From assembly GCA_965601455.1 (NCBI GenBank), contig OZ271831.1:1550001-1614000 (forward strand): a stretch of DNA of 64,000 nt, in the 5' to 3' direction. The notes beneath the pieces are model-generated. The model ran no database searches and was not told the DNA's origin. It saw only the letters and a list, made by a program, of their open reading frames with translations. Within the stretch, counting starts at the first letter, position 1, and the number at the start of each line of letters is the position of its first letter. Of the stretch, positions 1 to 8,665 are shown in pieces. Source of the DNA: JANQEU01 sp965601455 (GTDB lineage Bacteria; Bacteroidota; Bacteroidia; Cytophagales; Cyclobacteriaceae). Position numbers and translations under genes: made by a program.

Positions 1-1239
1 CATGTACTGTTCCCAGTCGTAATCGGTTACATCATGTTTACCTGGTCGTATGTGGTAGCCTATTGATTCATGAATAGGTTGACTTAACGGTGGAGGATCC
101 TGGTTAGTCAATCCCTTTTTGCCATATAGTTCGTAAACCGGGCTTGCGTGAAATCCCGATAAGTACTCTCCAGTTGGATCTGCCCATTGATCGTCTTCTG
201 CACTGGCAATGTAAACCGGGCGAGGCGCCATCAATGCAATAAGCATGTGTTGATCAACGGGTAAGTGTTCCTCCCGATCGCTGTATTCGTTGAACTTGTC
301 TGCAAACCAATGAGGAAAATTACTATTGATTGCTCCAACAGTTTCACCATATTTTCTCATGGATAAAGCGGCACCACCACATCCTGAATTATTGGATATG
401 ATCATGTCAAATCTTGTATCCAATGCTCCCGCCCATAATGCTGTTTTTCCCAACCTGGAATGTCCGAAAAGAATAAACTTTGAGGTCGATTGTTCCTTTT
501 CCAAGTAATCCAATACCCTCGAATAACCCCAGGCCCAGGCTGCTATCGACCCCAAATCATTTTCTGTTGGTTCGCTCTGTCCAGGGTCGTAAAACAATTG
601 ATGAATGCCATCTGAAAAATTATCACGATCGGGATCCACATCTCCGTAATAAATGGCAGCAAGCCCATATCCTTGATCGATAATTTTTTCGATTGGCCAA
701 CGGTTTTTTCTCATGCCCCTGGAAGCCTCGGTCGCCTGATTCTCTGTAATGCCAAATCCTTCATTATTTCTAATCCATGAATTGGTCAACAGAATATCCT
801 TATCATCGGTGATCGAGTGATTACCAAAGAAATTGTACCCGATAAAGATCGGTGGGTTCTCCAATCCTTTTGGTAAGTAAAGAAGTATGTTTATCGTAAC
901 GCTCTTCTCTTGCCTGGAAAAAGTAACGGCAGTCTGTCTTCGGATAGCTTTTCCGCTCAGAGCTTCCTCACTTTGCTCAATAAGTTTGGTTGACTTCGGT
1001 GAGAGCTTCTCTTCTGGAATCTTCCCGTATACTTCATTTTCAAATAACTTCAGAATCTCAGGTCGTCGCTTTTCTTCCCAGGCTGAAATTGACTCAATCA
1101 TGTTCCCATCGCTGGATATCAGTAATTCTGGTAGCTTGTATGGTTCAATTGCGCTTTCATCGTAATTGACCGAGGACTGACTATAAACCAGCCCATGGTT
1201 CAACATGAGAAATAGGAAGAAAAGGGACTTGGAATTCAT
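1..1239 (-). CDS. Glucuronoyl esterase-like (CE15-type) secreted hydrolase, 3' end cut by window edge
   Basis: Open from an ATG at 1239 to the left edge (413 codons, no stop reached). The N-terminus is a hydrophobic leader, so the product is probably exported. The Ser nucleophile sits in GHSRLGK (Ser about 261), matching the G-x-S-R-x-G-K elbow of CE15 glucuronoyl esterases and related acetyl xylan esterases. Near the visible end are MAPRPVYIASAEDDQWADP and a GKHDVTDYDW block that supplies the likely catalytic His, so probably only a short tail is missing. CE15 enzymes cleave ester bonds between glucuronoxylan and lignin; whether this one does is inference. The next gene on this strand, the GNAT, is upstream at 1344. 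A general acetylesterase is the main alternative. Confidence 0.8.
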   Translation of the reverse strand, partial: MNSKSLFFLFLMLNHGLVYSQSSVNYDESAIEPYKLPELLISSDGNMIESISAWEEKRRPEILKLFENEVYGKIPEEKLSPKSTKLIEQSEEALSGKAIRRQTAVTFSRQEKSVTINILLYLPKGLENPPIFIGYNFFGNHSITDDKDILLTNSWIRNNEGFGITENQATEASRGMRKNRWPIEKIIDQGYGLAAIYYGDVDPDRDNFSDGIHQLFYDPGQSEPTENDLGSIAAWAWGYSRVLDYLEKEQSTSKFILFGHSRLGKTALWAGALDTRFDMIISNNSGCGGAALSMRKYGETVGAINSNFPHWFADKFNEYSDREEHLPVDQHMLIALMAPRPVYIASAEDDQWADPTGEYLSGFHASPVYELYGKKGLTNQDPPPLSQPIHESIGYHIRPGKHDVTDYDWEQYM

Positions 1240-1343
1240 GTTACAAACTGTTGATTGAAACGAGTAATAAGATAGTCGTTTTCCAAATCAAATCCCTCCG
1301 ATCCTATACGCCAATGGCTTGTGTTCGTAAATCAGGCCGGACT

Positions 1344-1811
1344 TTATTGTTCCTCTGTATTGAGCCTCATATTTAGTAAATAAGGCTTAAAGCCCATTTT
1401 CTGATAAGCATTTAAAGCTACCGAATTCTCCGAAAAAACATCAAGTTGAAACTCGGTCATGCCCTTGTTTTGTGCTCGATTCATCAGGTCTTCAATGATC
1501 TTTCCATTAATTCCATTTCCTCGAAATTCCGGAACGACATACATAAATCCCAAGTACGCCAAAGTTGGGGGGTTCTTGTAAGGTTTAGAATCGAGTACGC
1601 GATAGTAACCAGAGCCAACTATTTGATTTCCTACTGTAGCCACGACTACCTCAGCATCAGGTCGTTGCATGAGGTCTTTTAGGTCGTAATAATTTATCGG
1701 ATCTGGTTTTAGGTTCGGGGCAAAAGGACGTTCAAATGCAATGACTTCCTGTTCAAATGATTTCAGGGTATCAAGATCTTGCAGAACTGCTGTTCGAATA
1801 GTTATGTCCAT
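1344..1811 (-). CDS. GNAT family N-acetyltransferase
   Basis: A 155-residue protein of normal length for a single-domain GNAT. The acetyl-CoA pyrophosphate-binding loop is visible as EFRGNGING (residues about 95-103), followed by a helix. The family's C-terminal strand-helix signature is NAYQKMGFKP (about 135-144). It would transfer acetyl from acetyl-CoA to an amine; the acceptor cannot be predicted. The protein is cytoplasmic with no leader. It is transcribed toward the CE15-like gene with about 100 bp between them. Family assignment is secure, substrate unknown. Confidence 0.88.
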   Translation of the reverse strand: MDITIRTAVLQDLDTLKSFEQEVIAFERPFAPNLKPDPINYYDLKDLMQRPDAEVVVATVGNQIVGSGYYRVLDSKPYKNPPTLAYLGFMYVVPEFRGNGINGKIIEDLMNRAQNKGMTEFQLDVFSENSVALNAYQKMGFKPYLLNMRLNTEEQ

Positions 1812-1911
1812 TTTGCCATAAAGTCGGTAAGAATACTAATGTAATGAGGTTGAGTTTGTACTCGTTAATTTTCAGATATGAAAAAACCTTTGAAATGGGC
1901 TTAATCTCCGA

Positions 1912-3186
1912 TTAGTCATACGGATCTGTTTCGGGTTGCTGCATTGTGATGCAATGGATACCGCCACCACCGAGGTTGACGGCCAGGGCATCCAACATGA
2001 TTACTTTCCGATTTGGGAAAACGGATGTTAAGATTTTTTCAGCTTCCAAATCCCTGGATTTAATATCGTCATCCAGTCCTTCACGCCAATACTTTTGTCC
2101 CAATACAGCTGTATTTGTGATCAGGAAATTAAGGTAACTGGCAGCAGCAACTACGTGAATGGTATCACTCTCAGGGAATCTACTTCCATCCTGATAATCC
2201 AAAGTTTTAATGTAGTCGTAGACATAATCTCCAGGTGCCAGTTGATCTAAGACGATTTTTGGGAGGGGCATTCTAATTATGGTGAAAAGTCTGTTATCCT
2301 GGTCGGTGGCCTTAGATAGAATTTGATAATTTTCCTCCATACGCCGGTGGTTTTCCTTTGCGATCGGATCATTCAGATCATTCGGGTCTACCTGTCCGAG
2401 TAGAATTGTAGAGTCATTGACAAACCGAGCAAATTCATCAATATGACCATCGGTTGTGACCACTGTGTAGGCGTCAGAGCCATCTTCTGTAATTAAGGGA
2501 CCCAGGAAGGTATGGTCATCCTCGTAAAGCCCCTCCTGCAGCCAGATTACTTTTTTCACTCCTAGCAACCTTTTGTATTCCGCTTCCATTTGCGACCTGG
2601 TCATGGTTGGGTTCCGCCCTTCTTCCACTCTTGCGGTAACTAATAGGGTGCCTTTTCCATTGACTTCCCGATTCCCACCTTCACTGATCATGGAGCTGGA
2701 AATGGTAGGCATTTGCAGAAGTTCAGCGACGTTAACATCGTATCGCTCCTCGATTTTTGTGTCTGTATCCAGGGTATCTGAGTATCCCCAGGCATTAAAA
2801 TTGAAATCCGCAATGGCTTGCTTTCCATTATTAGTCTCCACGAAAACAGGGCCCATGTCCCTTGCCCATAATTCCACCGAAGGAATCAATTCTATAGTGA
2901 GATTGGAAGCTTCTTTGAATCGATTATTCAGAATGGCTTTTGCCTCTTCGAAAAGTTGTGCATTTCCGCAGGTTACAACTACTTCCGTATCTGGCAAGAG
3001 ATTTTCAATAATCGTAATTGTAACATCCTGAACCGATTCTCCTCTCTTGTGATCAGTGGGAGGCCAGATGAGCCAGACCGCTTTAACCTCTTCAAATTCT
3101 GCTGCCTGTCTATTTACAAACAGGTCATTTGTCTTAGCCGAGCAGCCAATCAGAACAACGACTAGTAGTAAGGTTGATAATCTCAT
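1912..3186 (-). CDS. Agmatine deiminase / PAD_porph family lipoprotein
   Basis: A 424-residue member of the agmatine deiminase and bacterial peptidylarginine deiminase family. The leader ends in a lipobox with Cys15 (VLIGCSAK), so the enzyme is probably membrane-anchored outside the cytoplasm, unlike cytosolic AguA. Visible guanidino-hydrolase motifs are WARDMGPVFV, SEGGNREVNGKGTL, GHIDEFARF (His), and the C-terminal GGGGIHCITMQQP with catalytic Cys412. It should hydrolyse a guanidino group of agmatine or peptidyl-arginine, releasing ammonia. Extracytoplasmic location slightly favours peptidyl-arginine or an external guanidine. It is read toward the GNAT and follows a strong hairpin at 3244-3302. 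Confidence 0.87.
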   Translation of the reverse strand: MRLSTLLLVVVLIGCSAKTNDLFVNRQAAEFEEVKAVWLIWPPTDHKRGESVQDVTITIIENLLPDTEVVVTCGNAQLFEEAKAILNNRFKEASNLTIELIPSVELWARDMGPVFVETNNGKQAIADFNFNAWGYSDTLDTDTKIEERYDVNVAELLQMPTISSSMISEGGNREVNGKGTLLVTARVEEGRNPTMTRSQMEAEYKRLLGVKKVIWLQEGLYEDDHTFLGPLITEDGSDAYTVVTTDGHIDEFARFVNDSTILLGQVDPNDLNDPIAKENHRRMEENYQILSKATDQDNRLFTIIRMPLPKIVLDQLAPGDYVYDYIKTLDYQDGSRFPESDTIHVVAAASYLNFLITNTAVLGQKYWREGLDDDIKSRDLEAEKILTSVFPNRKVIMLDALAVNLGGGGIHCITMQQPETDPYD

Positions 3187-3243
3187 AAAGTATGTGGAAT
3201 GTAAAGATAATGAGAGGAGGTATCAACCCTGTGTACTGGAGGA

Positions 3244-3302
3244 AGTGACACATGCACTAGTTGAAGCTTGTATTCCAGTTATTCAACTAGGCATGTGTCA
3301 CT
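3244..3302. terminator. Long hairpin between two minus-strand genes
   Basis: The left arm (3244-3265, AGTGACACATGC then one extra A then CTAGTTGAA) pairs with the right arm 3282-3302. This gives 21 base pairs with a single bulge and a 16-nt loop. It lies just past the stop of the hydrolase at 3320 and upstream of the deiminase. That fits a transcription stop or an mRNA 3'-end stabiliser, though no clear T-tract follows on the minus strand. It could also be a small mobile palindrome. Confidence 0.6.
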
Positions 3303-3319
3303 AAGCTTCTAACTGTTCT

Positions 3320-4321
3320 CTACATCTTTTCCCTGAACCATTTGGCTGCCTCGGAGACTGATTCATTAACCTCACTATCCTGATCGTAGTAGCTGAATTG
3401 ATGATAAGGCGACTCCAATTCAGTTTCCATCCAGTAGAGTTTTTTATCGGATGTGCCAATTCTCTCAAAATAGTTTTTGGTGTACTGTGGAAGAACCGCC
3501 CCATCGGAATGGATCATCAAGGTTGGGACGTTCAATTGACCTGCTGTTGCCATAGGATCGGTGGTAAGCCAATCTTCCCAGGTCATCACTGCAAATTTAT
3601 CTGCACTCCATTCGGGTATGGCCCCACGTTCCGGATTCAGGTAGTAATCATATGGTCCGTACATGGCTGCATTTTCATCTTCTGTGGAGATGGAAGGTAT
3701 ATACTGTACAGACCCGTTCTCGGCATATTGCTTTTTTGCTTGCTGCGCAGCACTGATTTTTGCCTGAACCCCTTCTTCACCTCCATAGAATAGTTTTACG
3801 GCCTCCGCATCATGAAGCCATGAAGCAGTAGTAACAACTGATTTTATTCTTTCTTCATTTGAAGCGGCCATCAGCGTGTACATGGCACCAGCACATACGC
3901 CAAATGCTCCGATCCTGTTGTTATTTACTTCCGGTAAGGACTCAAGATACGTTACGGCGTTTTGCACATCTACTTGCTTTAAAGCCGGACTTTCATAAAA
4001 TCTAGGCTCCCCTTCACTTTCTCCGAAATTTCTAAAGTCAAAGGCCAACGTAATAAAACCTTCATTCGCAAGTTTGTCGGCATAAAGCCCAGCCATTTGT
4101 TCCTTGACTGTGGTCCAACTTCCGGAGACAACAATCGCTGGATAGGATTGAGATGGATTAAAATTCTTAGGGTAGTATAGGTTTCCAACCAAGTTGGCAC
4201 CTTCGCTATTAAAACTGACTTTCTTCATTTGTACTTCTTTTGAAATTGTTGATTCTACTGTGTTTTGTTGTTGGCAGCTAACGAGTAGGAGCAAGCCAAC
4301 TATTGTTTGTATTCTGTTCAT
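3320..4321 (-). CDS. Alpha/beta hydrolase lipoprotein with Cys-type nucleophile elbow
   Basis: A 333-residue alpha/beta hydrolase with a lipoprotein leader (LLLLVSC, Cys16). The core begins at about residue 33 (VSFNSEGANLVGNLYYP). The nucleophile elbow reads GVCAG (Cys143) rather than G-x-S-x-G, as in dienelactone-hydrolase-like enzymes and the YcjY-like group. Candidate acid and His residues are in MIHSDGAVLP and ESPYHQFSYY near the C-terminus. It likely hydrolyses a small ester outside the cytoplasm; the substrate is unknown. It starts 5 bp downstream of the stop of the NTF2-like gene at 4327, so the two are probably cotranscribed, followed by the 3244-3302 hairpin. Confidence 0.82.
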   Translation of the reverse strand: MNRIQTIVGLLLLVSCQQQNTVESTISKEVQMKKVSFNSEGANLVGNLYYPKNFNPSQSYPAIVVSGSWTTVKEQMAGLYADKLANEGFITLAFDFRNFGESEGEPRFYESPALKQVDVQNAVTYLESLPEVNNNRIGAFGVCAGAMYTLMAASNEERIKSVVTTASWLHDAEAVKLFYGGEEGVQAKISAAQQAKKQYAENGSVQYIPSISTEDENAAMYGPYDYYLNPERGAIPEWSADKFAVMTWEDWLTTDPMATAGQLNVPTLMIHSDGAVLPQYTKNYFERIGTSDKKLYWMETELESPYHQFSYYDQDSEVNESVSEAAKWFREKM

Positions 4322-4326
4322 CGTGT

Positions 4327-4827
4327 TTATTTTATTTGATTCATAGCCTTTTCAGGTAAACCGGTATTGCCTTCCTGGTATTTGTAGTCGAAAGTCATTG
4401 AGGTAATTCTCCAATCTCCCTCGTCCTGGAGGATCAGATCAAAGTCATAGGTACCAACCACTAACCAGAGATTTCCTCCATCGTCAGTCAGGTAGTGCGA
4501 GGCTGTGCCGTAGCAGAAAACCTTTGCTTTTTCTCCTTTGATTGTGGATATAGTATTGCCTAATTGATGATGTGTGTGTTCAAATCCGGGAAGAATGCTC
4601 TTCCATGCAGAGATGATCTCTTGAGGAGTTGATTCACTGCCTGGATTGCCATTCATTGATGTATAGTCCAGCCATACTTTTTCATGAAAAGAATTAGCTA
4701 CCTCTGTCCAGTTTTGTTGATCTGTAGCTACAAACAATCCAATCACCGTCGTTTCCGGTGTTCTGATGTCTTGAGCATTTAAACCGAGTGAGATGAGGGC
4801 TGTTACCCATAGAAATAATGTTTTCAT
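4327..4827 (-). CDS. Secreted SnoaL/NTF2-like protein
   Basis: The start at 4827 is chosen because it opens directly on a signal peptide (MKTLFLWVTALISLGLNAQ); an upstream ATG at 4866 would add 13 unlikely residues. The mature part of about 150 residues has the feel of a SnoaL-like NTF2 fold: an early helix with TPETTVIGLFVATDQQNW, then WKSILPGFEHTHHQLG and alternating strands such as DFDLILQDEGDWRITSM. Such proteins are small exported ligand-binding or enzyme-accessory domains. It sits immediately upstream of the alpha/beta hydrolase. Exact function is not known. Confidence 0.65.
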   Translation of the reverse strand: MKTLFLWVTALISLGLNAQDIRTPETTVIGLFVATDQQNWTEVANSFHEKVWLDYTSMNGNPGSESTPQEIISAWKSILPGFEHTHHQLGNTISTIKGEKAKVFCYGTASHYLTDDGGNLWLVVGTYDFDLILQDEGDWRITSMTFDYKYQEGNTGLPEKAMNQIK

Positions 4828-4909
4828 TGCATTGAGTGATATGTACAATGCAAAAGTCCCTTTCAATCAGCCGTAAGGCTTTAGGATTTCAAAGGAAGGA
4901 GTATGGATT

Positions 4910-5830
4910 TCAAAGGATAGCCTGCTTTCTGTACTCCGTTGGTGTCAGGCCGGTGTTTTTTTTGAAGAATGAACTGAAGTTATTGGGACTATCGAAGTGT
5001 AGACTGTAGGCAATTTCTTTGGAGCTTAGATCTGTTTGAGCCAGGTAAGATTTAGACAATGTAAGGATGTGATTGTGGATGTGATTCAGGGCCGTAATCC
5101 CGGAAATACTTTTCACAACTGAGTTGAGATGATTGGGATGTATGCTTAGTTTCTGGGCGTAATAACTGGTGGAATGTAGGTTAGCAAATGTCTCCAACTT
5201 AGCATCGGGATAGAAACTGGTCTGTATAAGTGTTTGGTATCGGGATAGCAACTTAAGGTCGGCGGCCTTTAGACTTGATGCAGCAAGGTCGGCATCTACC
5301 TGATGTTCGAAGAGCCGTTTGACGTAAGTCAAAAGAAGATATACCTGTGCTTCAATTATTTGAAATTTGTCAGATCCGTCATTATTGTATTCCTGCCAGA
5401 TGGTTTCATAGATAGCAAGAATTTTGCCTTGTTGACTGTTTGGGACATTGAAGGGAATGGATTTGTCCATCTTCAGGAAAGGAAAGAAATCCAGTATTTT
5501 GGATAATACCTTGGATTGAGTGACAAACTCCTGGCTAAAAATGATGTAGTAACCCTTCCAATTAGGGGCAATATCCCATGAGAGCAACTGAAAAGGTGTA
5601 TTAAAAAAGAGTGAGCATCCTTGCGGAAAATCAGAAAACTCACCGGTAATCACTTTTCCATCCCCGTCAGCCTTAATGGCAATGGCATAAAACTCATGTC
5701 TGAAAGGAGGCATATCATGCCGTACCGACGCCATGTTTTCTTCAAAACTTCGAATGTCGAAATGAGGATGTTTGGGTGGACTTATATTTATTCCTTTACA
5801 GTACTCGGTGATCGTTTTGAAGTGATTCAT
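4910..5830 (-). CDS. AraC family transcriptional regulator
   Basis: A 306-residue regulator. Residues 1-190 form a cupin-like sensing domain typical of Bacteroidota AraC proteins (for example PPFRHEFYAIAIK). The last 100 residues carry the two-helix-turn-helix AraC domain, with the second HTH visible as SSKEIAYSLHFDSPNNFSSFFKKNTGLTP. It should bind DNA in response to a small effector. It lies upstream of the NTF2-like and hydrolase pair on the same strand, a plausible target, but no operator was recognised. Fold confident, effector unknown. Confidence 0.92.
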   Translation of the reverse strand: MNHFKTITEYCKGINISPPKHPHFDIRSFEENMASVRHDMPPFRHEFYAIAIKADGDGKVITGEFSDFPQGCSLFFNTPFQLLSWDIAPNWKGYYIIFSQEFVTQSKVLSKILDFFPFLKMDKSIPFNVPNSQQGKILAIYETIWQEYNNDGSDKFQIIEAQVYLLLTYVKRLFEHQVDADLAASSLKAADLKLLSRYQTLIQTSFYPDAKLETFANLHSTSYYAQKLSIHPNHLNSVVKSISGITALNHIHNHILTLSKSYLAQTDLSSKEIAYSLHFDSPNNFSSFFKKNTGLTPTEYRKQAIL

Positions 5831-5856
5831 GTGTCGACTTTTGCGAACATCAAATT

Positions 5857-6648
5857 CTAGTCTAAATCGTTAGGAACTTGAATACTGGTAGTTTCATACC
5901 ATTGAATTAATTCTTTCCTGACTTGGTCCATTGAGCTGGTAGAAGCCAATAGGTCCCGATAGGTCATTCCTTTCACATCAATCGAATACTGAACAAGTAG
6001 CCAGTAATTGTAATAAGTCCGGGGGGCCACGGTTCCATCTTCAAAGAAGATGCCCCATTCCTCAGCATCTTCCGCTTTCGCCAACTCAATTCTTTCGACA
6101 TTGTTCCTCAACGATAACTGGTTGGGGTTTTTCCTGGCCAGGTATTCCGCATAGCCTTCCCATTTCCATTCCGGATGATCAGCCAGCGGATTTGAATTAA
6201 ATAATCCAAGTGTGGTGAATTGTAGGCAATGTGCCAATTCGTGAGTCATTAGTTGTTCCAGGTTCCATTTATATCCATTAAGTTCAACGGTATTTTCGTC
6301 AAAATTGAAATCTCCACGGAAGGTGGCAATATTGTGAAATCCCCAACCGAATGCTGGCCCTCTCAGTATTTCCATTAGTCCCGGATAGACGGATCCATCG
6401 TTGAGACATAGGTTTAATTCCAGTGAGGGATTGTAAAATTCACTTTCCTTTACCAGTTCGTCTATGCGCGTTAATCGATTTTCAAATGCAGGAGGAAGCA
6501 CTTCGTTATGATGGATGACATAGTTTCCAAACTCGGTTTTATTCGCGTATAGAAAACCGGGATTCAAAATCGTCAGTACAATGGCGAATGCTGAAATAAA
6601 CCCAAATGAGAGCAATCGGATCGACCAGTTGGTAAAAGATTTTTTCAT
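5857..6648 (-). CDS. Putative exported HExxH metallopeptidase-like protein
   Basis: A 263-residue protein with an N-terminal hydrophobic segment (about residues 10-35), probably a signal peptide or anchor. The zinc signature HELAH is at 136-140, followed by a second motif EGYAEYLA about 25 residues on whose Glu could be the third ligand, as in gluzincins. The short protein may be a minimal peptidase. It begins 5 bp after the stop of the DUF5700-like gene, giving a compact operon 8547-5857 with two HExxH proteins in a row. Proteolysis has not been shown; the motif is what is seen. Confidence 0.7.
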   Translation of the reverse strand: MKKSFTNWSIRLLSFGFISAFAIVLTILNPGFLYANKTEFGNYVIHHNEVLPPAFENRLTRIDELVKESEFYNPSLELNLCLNDGSVYPGLMEILRGPAFGWGFHNIATFRGDFNFDENTVELNGYKWNLEQLMTHELAHCLQFTTLGLFNSNPLADHPEWKWEGYAEYLARKNPNQLSLRNNVERIELAKAEDAEEWGIFFEDGTVAPRTYYNYWLLVQYSIDVKGMTYRDLLASTSSMDQVRKELIQWYETTSIQVPNDLD

Positions 6649-6653
6649 TGTAT

Positions 6654-7781
6654 CTATTGTTCGACCGATCTCGTATTATTTTCCAATTCCCTGACGAACT
6701 TGATAAAGTCTTCTGAAAAGACGTATTCATTTGGTAGTTCTTTAGCCACATCGTTGTAGATGGCCAGGAACTCGACGGGACTGTCATAACTATTAATCAT
6801 TGATTGCTTTCCGATTTGTTCATTGATGAGAAAGGACATGTAGATCCCGGTCGTATGACCACCGAACTTGAAAAAGCCCTTAATGCTGTTAAAAAAATCC
6901 TCTTCCGGCAATTCTTTGCTCAAGTAGTTGTTCACCAGTGAATCCAGCGTCCGTAGTTTGGTCGAAGTGTTCAGGTAATCCTGATTATAAAGATTGATCA
7001 TAGACTTAGGAAAAAGACCAATTTTTTCTATTGGAGGCTTGTCTTTATCAATAAGGTCGGCCAGGGCTTCCTGGTGAAGTCTATTTAGTTCTTTCATTAG
7101 GGGATGATCAAATGCCTTCACCACGTTCCCCCGGTAATTGTGATGAAACTCATGGGCGATAAACTCTATGGATCCCTCGATTCCCAATCCATACATAAGA
7201 TTCAGGTCTAGAATTATCGAGTTTTCCATTACCCGTCCGTCCGGATCTGAGACTACTACGTAGACGGGGTAGAGTTCTGTAGGAGTATCTCTTGCCGATT
7301 TCGGCAGATAGGCTTTCGCAAGAGAATCGGCTTGTATCAACATCTTATTGAAATCAGTTTCCTGGAGGAATTTTTCAATGCCGTCTATGTTGTTCTTGAC
7401 GCCATAGAAATTTTGTATAAGAGCCAGCTTCATAAAATTTCGATCCAGGGTAATCGGAATACTCATTAGACTGTCTAGTTTCATTGTGTTGGTGATATCA
7501 AACACGGTGAAAAGCGACTCTTTGATTAAATCCATTTTAATGGTTGAATCTCCATAGATCAGGTAGTTTTTGTAGCCACGACTGTTGAAGAGTTCTTTCC
7601 ATTTTACGTCGTCAGGTGTTAGTCCGTTTTGTATGTCCCGGGCGATGGCCAAAGCCGATTGAGCCGAACTTACGTCTATTTGGATTTCGAAAGGTGAATC
7701 CTTTTTCTCAAGGTTTTCTTCCACTGGGTTACAGTGGAACAGAATAAGGATAAATAGCAGTGATGGAGATAGTTTATTCAT
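6654..7781 (-). CDS. DUF5700-like lipoprotein with HExxH zinc motif
   Basis: The start is set at 7781 (MNKLSPSLL...) because it begins a lipoprotein leader ending LILFHCNP. An earlier in-frame ATG at 7832 would overlap the preceding gene. The 375-residue product carries HEFHH about two-thirds along the first half (residues 210-214 from this start), followed by a Glu-rich helix (HQEALADLIDKD) suitable for a third zinc ligand. This arrangement resembles DUF5700, a family of putative zinc-dependent proteases in Bacteroidota. It is the middle gene of a three-gene operon, 19 bp from the upstream membrane protein and 5 bp from the next HExxH protein. Confidence 0.75.
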   Translation of the reverse strand: MNKLSPSLLFILILFHCNPVEENLEKKDSPFEIQIDVSSAQSALAIARDIQNGLTPDDVKWKELFNSRGYKNYLIYGDSTIKMDLIKESLFTVFDITNTMKLDSLMSIPITLDRNFMKLALIQNFYGVKNNIDGIEKFLQETDFNKMLIQADSLAKAYLPKSARDTPTELYPVYVVVSDPDGRVMENSIILDLNLMYGLGIEGSIEFIAHEFHHNYRGNVVKAFDHPLMKELNRLHQEALADLIDKDKPPIEKIGLFPKSMINLYNQDYLNTSTKLRTLDSLVNNYLSKELPEEDFFNSIKGFFKFGGHTTGIYMSFLINEQIGKQSMINSYDSPVEFLAIYNDVAKELPNEYVFSEDFIKFVRELENNTRSVEQ

Positions 7782-7800
7782 TCGTGATTTTGGGAGTCGA

Positions 7801-8547
7801 TTACAGCTTCGATTTTTGTAATTCGATTTCATTAATAATTCCTGTTCGCATTGGACTGAGATCGCGGAAATATGCAGCTCTCATATCCAATAAGATATAC
7901 AGCGTGTTAAGATGTTCCTTTAGGCTGTTGTAATAGTATGGCGAGGAAACGTACGAGATAATGTCCTTTCGATTTTCGAGAGGGGAGAAGATAAAGAAAT
8001 TATTTCTGGCATATTCATGTAAGTCATCGATGTATTGGTCGGAATTGGCAGCAAACTGATTGATCACCCATGTATGATAAATATATTTTTCTATATGAAT
8101 TCTTGTTGAATCATTAATTATTAAGTGATCGTAATTCTCCTTGATCACTTCAAGTTTGTGTTGTGATTTCGTGACACTTTGAATAATTCGCCAAAAAAGT
8201 TTCCCGGATTTATGTAGTTCATATACCTTCAAATAGGCCTCATCATTCCGGGTCTCAAGCAATTCAAGAGCTTCCTTATGGAATTCTATACTCGTCTTTA
8301 GTCCCTCATTTGCCTGAGATTTAGGAGTACCCAGTAATCTGGAACCGAAAGTAATGCTATCGATATCCATTACCTTCAGATGGGCCATTAGCTTTTGTTG
8401 TAATAGTGCCCTTTCAAATCTTTTCGATCTTTTGTCTTCCAATAAAAAGGCGGCATAAACTGAACTGAAGATCAGGACTGCTTCAATCAATAGTCTTGGA
8501 AGTCTTAGTCGTTTGACGGATTCAATTGATTTCAACTTTTTGTTCAT
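7801..8547 (-). CDS. Single-pass membrane protein, DUF6090-like
   Basis: A 248-residue protein with one N-terminal transmembrane helix (about 19-37, LLIEAVLIFSSVYAAFLLED). A long mostly helical extracytoplasmic region with many charged residues follows. The helix followed by basic E/K/R-rich coil is typical of the DUF6090-type proteins that are numerous in Bacteroidota; this is a resemblance, not a firm match. It is the first gene of the operon leading into the two HExxH proteins, so it could be an anchor or partner for them. Function unknown. Confidence 0.6.
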   Translation of the reverse strand: MNKKLKSIESVKRLRLPRLLIEAVLIFSSVYAAFLLEDKRSKRFERALLQQKLMAHLKVMDIDSITFGSRLLGTPKSQANEGLKTSIEFHKEALELLETRNDEAYLKVYELHKSGKLFWRIIQSVTKSQHKLEVIKENYDHLIINDSTRIHIEKYIYHTWVINQFAANSDQYIDDLHEYARNNFFIFSPLENRKDIISYVSSPYYYNSLKEHLNTLYILLDMRAAYFRDLSPMRTGIINEIELQKSKL

Positions 8548-8665
8548 CCATGTTGAATGGCTAGGCTAGGGAGCTACTTTATTAAAAGTACAAAAAGTAA
8601 TTATAGGTCTTTTCTAAAAATGGAAATACCCAACTTATTAAATCTCAATATAGAGTGGGAAATTC

